Shown here: piece by piece, positions 57,643-64,000 of the stretch | Layout: every line of letters starts with the position of its first letter | Numbering within the stretch: position 1 is the first letter of the stretch | DNA from: Lingula anatina | Taxonomy: Eukaryota; Brachiopoda; Lingulata; Lingulida; Lingulidae | Assembly: GCF_001039355.2 (NCBI RefSeq) | Contig: NW_019774181.1 | Location: 203,000 to 266,999, forward strand | Length of the DNA stretch: 64,000 bases | Direction: 5' to 3' | Translations under genes and position numbers: made by a program | The notes under the pieces: generated by a model | The model's database searches: none | What the model was told of the DNA's origin: nothing | Seen by the model: only the letters and a program-made list of their open reading frames with translations

Positions 57643-58177
57643 TGATGTCTGTGAGTTGCTGCGAGGTTGCTTCCTGAGTTCTTGCAATGTCGATCGCCTT
57701 GTCCAATGACAGAGTTTCACCCAATTCCAGTAATTTGGACTGCGTGCGGGCTGATTTGCATCCAAAAATGAGCGTGTCAAGTATTTGTTCATCTGGTTGG
57801 GTATACTTGCACTCGCTGACCAGAGAACGAATTCTCTTCAAGAATTGATCTACAGTTTCCCCGTTACCTTGCGTAAGGGTCCTCAGCTTAAATCTGGCTA
57901 GTTTAAAATTGCTTTTAGGCTTAACAAATTCTTCAAATTTGTCAAAGTAGGTTTTTAATTCCTTAGATTCATCCCCAGTCAAGTTCCATGTGCTTACTAG
58001 GTCTCGTCCAGTCTCTCCAGCCCATATCTGGAGGTACGCAATCTTTTCAGTCTTAGATTTGTTCTTTAGTGGACCATCAAAGTATAACTCGCACATCTGT
58101 TTGAACTTCTTGTACTCCTGAACTGCATCGGTAGCATGCCAGTTCATGGCAGGTACTGGTAAAGCTCCCAGCTCCAT
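57643..58177 (-). CDS. Gag-like protein of an LTR retrotransposon (partial)
   Basis: About 178 codons from MELGALPVPAMNW at 58177 to the gap; an upstream in-frame ATG at 58198 is less likely. The text RFKLRTLTQGNGETVDQFLK, the following ..CKYTQPDEQILDTLIFGC.. and LLELGETLSLDKAIDIAR are typical of capsid regions of Ty3/gypsy-class Gag proteins in invertebrates. Gag packages element RNA in particles; pol would lie beyond the gap. The frame is open, with no stops, suggesting a young copy. It lies between its LTR (58221-58467) and the gap. Confidence 0.82.
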
Positions 58178-58220
58178 GTGGAAAGACTTTTTTATCAACT
58201 GGTTATCAGCGTTGGCTCAC

Positions 58221-58467
58221 TGTATTGTTATAAAACACAGTCACGTACTTCTGACACCATGAAACAACTCCAGGAAGGACTCGACTGCAACAACTAACTT
58301 TATTTCTAAGTGTGCAGATATAAATACATTGTGTGTCTACTGATCAGAGGGATCACTGTCAAGTGTGTTTATACTACGTACATTAGTGAGAGTGCTATTT
58401 AATGATAATTGATGACAGAGGGTTGGGGTTACTATAAGCTTGACCGATAGTGTTAAGAACCATAACA
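58221..58467 (-). repeat. 5' LTR of the retrotransposon
   Basis: 247 bases starting TGT and ending ACA, with TGTATTGTTAT / ATAACA(ATAC) imperfect inverted ends. On the - strand a TATTTATA box (about 58317-58324) is followed by AATAAA (about 58299-58304), the order expected in an LTR. I could not identify the primer-binding site with confidence in the leader at 58178-58220. Confidence 0.72.
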
Positions 58468-59430
58468 ATACGATATACGAGCATATATATTTCTGGAGAG
58501 AAAATTTCCACTGAAGGGAGTTTTTCGGCATGAAACTCTCTGATGTGTGACGACCACTGTCTTCCAACCTAAGATGGCCTGTGACGGCCATCTTTTTACT
58601 GGACATAACAAACCTCCTGTTTCCAGCCAGCCTTATATGACAAATGGACTTACACACGTTCACCGATGAATAAATTCAATGAGAATATCATGTAAGTCAG
58701 TAAATTAAGAAATGAAAACCATTAAATATAGTTAGAAATAAAGATTTTATTTATTTTGAAATATATTTGCAAAATAAAATGAATGTTCTATGATGCATGG
58801 CTAATTATTTTATGTTACAAAAGTTTGAAGAATTCGCGCGTGATCAAGATCAACAATGTCGAGTCCAAAGTTCTACCGGCAACTGAGTAGCGAGAGGTTT
58901 GTATCGCACACACGTTTGATTGCCTGACCCAGTTGTAACTTATCAGACGAGAGTATTTTGAAACATGATCTGAGTTATTTGGAGTTTTCATGGAGCGGAC
59001 AACAGCGTGGTTTAGCGGATAATGTAATTTATTATCGCTTATCAACCACAGATTTGGTGACACTGACAGTGTTCCAAGTGACAGTCGAAGTTGATGAAGT
59101 GCTGCCTCAGTTAAATTGTAGGTTACAATTTTACATGCTTGGTAATCATTCAACCAGTGCTTCCTAGTTCAGAGGACAACACAACCCTTTCACTATTAGC
59201 GCATGGAAATGATTATTAGATATGATTAAACCTAATTATGATATAGATCTAGGTTGAATTTATCAGAAAGTTATTTTTAAAAAGACATGTTGCTTGAAGT
59301 TGTGAATGAAGAAACCTTCAGCATGTGCAGTATTCTTTTGCTCACAACAAACTGTACATTTGGTAGATGGATGTGGATTGCATCAACAAGACCAACTTTT
59401 TAAAGGACATCAATAAAAAAAAAAAAAAAA
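58468..59430. repeat. Right flank of the LTR element, duplicate of 56524-57484
   Basis: Continues past the A run (59415-59430) into unique sequence upstream of TMLHE, so this contig carries the true continuation of the locus. Confidence 0.8.
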
Positions 59431-60392
59431 CGCCTGGAATGTAAACATATTAGTACTCACTTCATGCAGAAATAAACCACACATGTCAAGATCTCTTTAT
59501 TTCCCAATTTACACTTAGTGGAGTAGCACTGAATTCATATGCATTAGCACTCCTATTTACAGTGTCTGATCTGGCTGTGCTAACCAGCACATATCCGAAA
59601 CCATAAATAGAAGTATGTGCTAACGCATGAATTCCATGCTATTACTGGCAGAGATGAAGGTCATTACAAAGTTCATGTTTTATCATAGAATGTAGACACA
59701 ACAAGTACACATATTTTTACCTTACCAGGCACTATAAACTAAAGTCGGCCACAGATAAGAGAGCCCAGAAAACTTTTGACTCTCAGTTGGCCTAAAGTGA
59801 CAGACAGTGGGAGTGCAACGGAAGGCTTGCTGGCAAGTTTGAAATCTTTATTATTATTATTATATTTTTACTGAATCCATTATATTTGACAAATCTTACT
59901 TCTTTGATGGGAAATACATATATTAGTACATACTTTTTAGGTTACCAACATTTTTGATAAGTGATTTTTTCTTGGATTCATGAAAAAGAGGGGGGGGGGG
60001 GGGGCTAAATTATTTTATCACATATATATGTTATACTTTGATATCAGTTTTATTGAAGCAGAAAATGCTTCTTAATTAGTGCTGTTTTCATAAAATACAA
60101 ATAATATTGGTTCAAAATAAATATGTATGTAATAAATTGTTAAGTGTCTGCATCATGTTATAAAGACAGATTCAGTACAGATATTCACCAAATCAATTCC
60201 AAATATACATATACTTTTTATTATCAAATTGATGACATTTTTATTAGCCAAAGTGAACAATATTTCATGAAAGTAGCAAATGCTTTCACGGGCATTATTG
60301 TTAATTGGTCCGTTGTATCAAAAGAAATGAGATTTTGACTAGTAAGGATGATTTAGAGCACTTGATAGTTTCAAAATTTTATTTACTTTCAG
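59431..60392. other. Upstream region / 5' UTR intron of TMLHE
   Basis: Contains an imperfect hairpin at about 59522-59643 (GAATTCATATGCATTAGCAC against GTGCTAACGCATGAATTC) and a G run at about 59990-60004. The sequence TTTACTTTCAG at 60392 reads as an acceptor, so a non-coding first exon should lie upstream; I did not place it. Confidence 0.5.
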
Positions 60393-60395
60393 AAG

Positions 60396-60649
60396 ATGTT
60401 TCTCAGAAAGACGTGCCAAGGTGTTCTGCAATATGGAAAAGGTTGCCTCAAGCTGCAGACATTTAAACACAGCACAGCAGTGCCACCTAGAGTTCAGAAT
60501 TCTAGTGCCAAACGCTATATCGGTAAAGCAAGACTTTCGTCCGTAACACCTTCTCTATCACTTCTGTCAAGGAACATAGTAACAACTAGCAAATGTGCTC
60601 AAGTAGATGCAGCAGAGAAAAGAAATGTGACATTTGAGAAAATAACAAG
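60396..60649 (+). CDS. TMLHE: TMLHE exon 1 (coding)
   Basis: MFLRKTCQGVLQYGKGCLKL.. through KRNVTFEKIT; presequence. Acceptor TTTCAG just before AAGATG; donor AAG/GTAAAT. Two bases overhang. Confidence 0.88.
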
Positions 60650-63410
60650 GTAAATAGTTATTTGACATGGTGATCTTTGTTGGCTTCGTGTGTTAGTTTC
60701 ACGTCATTTGAAAGACTACTAACTAACCACACGGATTGAAAGCATCTGTTTTTTGACTGAAAATGTTTCATTTAGTCCAGATTTTAATTTGATAGATCAA
60801 AAAGTTGAGACTTTGCTGTCTCTTTAACAGCCCGCTTGCACCAGCATATAAATTCACATTTCATAATTAGTTTCAGTGCACCCTACAGTCACCTTAAGAT
60901 AAAGGTAGCCGGACAGTCACTCCAGTTGTACTACGTCTGGCTGCGGGACCACTGCCAGTGCAAACAGTGCATAGACCAGAAGACATTCCAGAAGAATATC
61001 GTGACCAATGACATACCTCTAGACATTCAGCCAAAGGAAGTCAACATTGAGGGCGATGATTTGGTGATTGAATGTTAGTCACAGATTACAGTCAATATAA
61101 TCATCAGAAATCATTTAGATGCTGCAAGGCACACTGTAAATGTTAAATTCCTATATAACATAGAAATTAACTTTCCTATCGGGGAAAAGGGTCCTAGAGG
61201 TAATGTAGCCATAAACAGAGATTGCACTGTCACATAATCTGCATCTTCAGACATGTTGTCTGTTGACAGAAAAAACTGTGTCAACTAACAGGCACAAATA
61301 TAAGGAGATAAGAGGAGAGACAGGGAATCGGGTCATGACGAAACACAAAGACCAATTATGTGCACCACATGTGTTTCAAATTATGTCTTGACTATTCATT
61401 TCAGGGCCCAGTGATCACATGACCAAATACTCTCCAAACTGGTCCTCAGTGAATGCTGTAGATTATAAATTCAATCATGATAATCCATTCCAGGGCCCGA
61501 TGGTCACGTGACCACGTACTCTCTAAACTGGCTCCTGGAGAATGCCTACCCTGGGAAACCAGACATACTGCAGGTGCCCAAGGTGCTGTGGAATGCAGAG
61601 ACCATCAAGAGCCAGAGCCCCACCCCAGTGCCCTACCAGGAATACATGGACACTGATGGGGGACTGAGGAACATGTTGAAGGATCTTCTGACCTATGGGT
61701 TTGGACTTGTCTCTGAGGTAATTATAAAATTATGCCTTGTCTGGAGAGTAAAACATTTTCAAACGTGATCTAGCCATGGAAGGTTGTAAAACAGTAATTG
61801 TAAATCATTTCAAATCAAGTGAACTGCTACATGATCTTCAGTGCTGTATGTTTAAAGCAGTAATGAGAAATTTTTCAACTAGTCTATAGACAGCTTTCTG
61901 ACCTTTGGGAGTCAAGAAATATTTTTTGAGATTGGTACGTACAGAGGATCCCTTGGACCCCATGCCATTTTCAGTTTTTTTTTTCACTAAACTTCAGTCT
62001 CATCCCTGTAATAGGTCCCGGCCAATACTGACGCCACAGAAAAAGTGGCGAGACGCGTGGCGTTTGTGAAGGAGACCTTGTATGGTGGTATGTGGTATAC
62101 GCGGGCAACAGGAGAGTACAAAGATTACAAAGACAGCTCCTTCAGCAATGTGGGACTGGGGTCTCATATAGATACTTGTTACTTTAATGAACCAAGTGGG
62201 TGAGTTATAATAATAATAATGATGATGATAATGATGTTGATGATAAACTTTTATTTGGAAATTCATGTTTTAAAGACACAGATATTAATTTATTTATCAT
62301 GTGGGTTATAGTAAGAAACATAATATTAATAATAATAAAAAAAAATTATTCTATAAATGAGTTTTTGATTACACAACTGCACATTGAATTGGTGTTATCT
62401 ATCTTATCCCAAATATGGTGGCTGTGCATTATGTTCTGCTGCTTCAAGCTCCAACTTTTTGAACACAGTACATTAAATGCAGAACTATACTGGTATATCA
62501 CAGCCCCTGGGTTTTCTTCTTGCTTAAATTTGCAGTGCGATAAGGATCTCTCTCCCTTTCTCCTAATAATGTAATATACATAGTTTATCATTACTATAAT
62601 CATACATTTAAAATTAATTTGTTTCCTGTAGTGACTTAAAAAAAATGGCTACTTTCCTCCAGCATTCAGGTGTTCCACTGTCTTCAAGAGGCCCCGCAAG
62701 GGGGCGAGTCTGTCCTAGTGGATGGTTTCCATGTGGCGATGCAAGTTAAAAAGCAGAATCCAGATGCGTTTGACTACCTGGTCCGTACCCCTATCCCTCA
62801 TTACTGTCTGGACGATCAGTATCACCTTCGCAGTGTGGACACTACATTCAGACTTGACCCTTGTACTGGGGATTTAGTGCAGTTCAGGTAGGGATGATGT
62901 CAATTCTTTTCTCTGCCGTACAATCTTTTGTTATTTCTAGTATTTTGCAAACTTGTCTTTACAGGATAAACGTATTAATTTTTGTGAACTTAGTTGCTAC
63001 TCAAGATATTGAAAGATTGCTTTAATTCACGGTATCTTATGAAATTAGTAGTAGCTAATATTTTCCAAGGACATATTGAAACTGGATAATAATTATATTT
63101 ATAATATCAGTTGTTTTGACATTTTACAATTCATATCAGATACAACAACTACGACAGAGGAATTATAAACACCATCCCAGCGGATGAGATACCAAGGTTC
63201 TACTGCGCCATGAAACTTCTCTCACAGGAAGTGATGTCACCAGATAACGAGTACTGGTTCAAGCTCAGTCCTGGAACAGTAATATTCATCGACAACTGGC
63301 GGACAATGCACGGGCGCGCAGAGTTTGCCGGCGAGAGGATACTTTGTGGCTGCTATTTGCCGCGAGATGATTGGTTGAGCAAGGCAAGGTATCTTGGTCT
63401 CGCGAAATAA
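60396..63410 (+). CDS. TMLHE: Trimethyllysine dioxygenase, mitochondrial (six coding exons, 451 aa)
   Basis: Exons 60396-60649, 60877-61073, 61494-61717, 62015-62199, 62663-62887, 63140-63410 splice in frame to 452 codons with stop. The enzyme hydroxylates N6-trimethyl-lysine at C3 using Fe(II), 2-oxoglutarate and O2, the first step of carnitine synthesis, in mitochondria. Visible features: a Ser/Arg/Lys-rich N-terminus fit for a mitochondrial presequence (~1-75); the zinc cluster CQCKQC with its partner His in WPDGHVT; the iron ligands HID in GSHIDTCYF and the distal His in NWRTMHGRAEF; the 2-oxoglutarate Arg in GERILCGCYL. The C-terminus LPRDDWLSKARYLGL matches TMLHE and not its paralogue BBOX1. 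Length is near the vertebrate form (about 420 aa). No frame damage. It points away from the tetraspanin, head to head. Confidence 0.95.
60877..61073 (+). CDS. TMLHE: TMLHE exon 2
   Basis: APYSHLKIKVAGQSLQLYYV then WLRDHCQCKQC, the N-terminal zinc-binding domain shared with BBOX1. Donor GTTAGT leaves one base. Confidence 0.92.
61400..61456 (+). pseudogene. Decoy duplicate of the start of TMLHE exon 3
   Basis: ATTTCAGGGCCCAGTGATCA and the next ~35 bases repeat the acceptor and start of the true exon 3 (from 61494) with substitutions, reading roughly ..SDHMTKYSPNW. It then runs into TAG and has no donor. A local 89-base duplication. Confidence 0.75.
61494..61717 (+). CDS. TMLHE: TMLHE exon 3
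   Basis: Completes Trp of WPDGHVTTYSLNWL and ends YGFGLVSE. The His is the fourth zinc ligand. Donor GTAATT. Confidence 0.93.
62015..62199 (+). CDS. TMLHE: TMLHE exon 4
   Basis: VPANTDATEKVARRVAFVKE, TLYGGMWYT, then SFSNVGLGSHIDTCYFNEPS with the His-X-Asp iron ligands. Donor GG/GTGAGT. Confidence 0.94.
62663..62887 (+). CDS. TMLHE: TMLHE exon 5
   Basis: Starts after CCTCCAG with C ATT CAG GTG (GIQVFHC) and ends VQFR across the junction. Using the nearby CATTCAG as acceptor would break the frame. Confidence 0.93.
63140..63410 (+). CDS. TMLHE: TMLHE exon 6, C-terminal
   Basis: RYNNYDRGIINTIP to RYLGLAK, stop TAA 63408-63410. Contains the distal iron His and the 2-oxoglutarate Arg. Confidence 0.95.
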
Positions 63411-64000
63411 GTCTTTGATTCTGTTACAAAGAATGTTGAATATTTCAAGTTGATTTTAAATCTTGATGAAATTGTTTATTTCCAGTATTACCTTTCACTG
63501 TCTCCTTTAATTGGAATATATATATCTTCATGAACTTGATCTTAATTGCCTTTTGGTTGACATTTTATTATTGAATAAGTGATAGAGGAGAGGGTGTATT
63601 ATGGCACAAGCATGTACTTTGACTTTTCCAATTGGTGTAGGTGCCTTATTTTTTTACCCACTGAAACTCCTTTAATATTGCTAGATATATTTAAAAGTTG
63701 TTCGTTTGTGTTTATGATTGTGTTAACTTTATTGTTTCTGTCTTATGAATGTAGTATGATTCACCAAATAATGTAACCAAAGGTTAAGGAACATTGAAAC
63801 TCCTTTAATATTGCTAATCTAACATATTTTGAAAAGTTATTTATTTGTTTTAATCATTGTGTTATTTTCATTATTTCCGTCTTATGATTAAGTATGATTC
63901 CGCAAAGAATGAAACCAAATAATTTTTATGACATATAATATTTCTAAATGCATTTAATTGATTGCAATATCTATAATTTTATTGATTTCTACATTTTATT
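63411..64000. other. 3' flank of TMLHE with a two-unit tandem repeat
   Basis: TGAAACTCCTTTAATATTGC begins at 63662 and again at 63795; the two ~133-base units agree at most places (GTTATTT.., GTCTTATGA, AGTATGATTC). No AATAAA close to the stop; the 3' end is not placed. Confidence 0.65.

Larger units (their letters stand above)
57643..58467 (-). mobile_element. 5' end of a Ty3/gypsy-like LTR retrotransposon
   Basis: One LTR plus leader plus start of gag. The host target ATACG is at 58468-58472 right of the LTR and once at 56524-56528 in the uninserted copy, a 5-bp target duplication. Interior and second LTR are lost in the gap. Confidence 0.8.

Noticed and set aside
60396-63410. Gamma-butyrobetaine dioxygenase (BBOX1) as the identity of the last gene
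   Set aside because: The catalytic pattern fits both paralogues, but the C-terminal CGCYLPRDDWLSKARYLGL matches the trimethyllysine enzyme and not BBOX1.

Overview
The window is animal (metazoan) nuclear DNA. The genes are split by introns with GT..AG borders, the sequence is AT-rich and full of small DNA transposons and microsatellites, and the proteins are animal families: a tetraspanin, a mitochondrial trimethyllysine dioxygenase, a somatomedin-B-like ectodomain protein and a secreted EF-hand protein. The repeat types and high allelic variation suggest a very heterozygous invertebrate, perhaps marine (cephalochordate, hemichordate or lophotrochozoan). I cannot fix the species.

The window is a scaffold of six contigs: 1-5311, 5654-13621, 13623-22333, 22335-40263, 40265-57484 and 57643-64000. 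They are joined by two N-runs (5312-5653, 57485-57642) and three single n's (13622, 22334, 40264). Next to these joints the sequence repeats itself. 5654-13621 recurs as 13623-22333. 23727-39586 recurs as 40265-55377. 56524-57484 recurs as 58468-59430. Because most copy ends fall exactly on contig joints, the simplest reading is that both alleles of one locus were laid end to end. The apparent tandem gene fragments are then two haplotypes, and the window gives a direct view of allelic differences.

Left part (1-22.3 kb): a decayed retrotransposon integrase (about 1187-1440), then a + strand gene for a secreted Cys-rich protein with a somatomedin-B-like domain (exons 2934-4266, 6904-7010, 7497-8069; second allele 14864-14970 and 15455-16024). 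After it lies a zone of MITEs and foldback elements. Next comes the promoter and first coding exon of a small secreted EF-hand protein (13091-13207; allele 21802-21918), whose last exons are at about 22827-22967 and 23301-23439. At least one middle exon seems to be missing at the assembly joint.

Middle (27-56 kb, - strand): a 261-residue tetraspanin resembling TSPAN6/7 and CD63, complete in the second copy (seven coding exons, 55914 down to 44115). Exons 2-7 are repeated at 33962-27454. The copies agree almost perfectly outside the large extracellular loop. In the central loop exon, 13 of 59 codons differ and every difference changes the amino acid. I regard this as the most interesting biological signal here.

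Right part: a Ty3/gypsy-like LTR retrotransposon end (gag plus one LTR, 57643-58467, - strand) whose empty site is also present at 56524-56528. It is followed by a complete + strand TMLHE gene (60396-63410, six coding exons), the first enzyme of carnitine synthesis, transcribed away from the tetraspanin.
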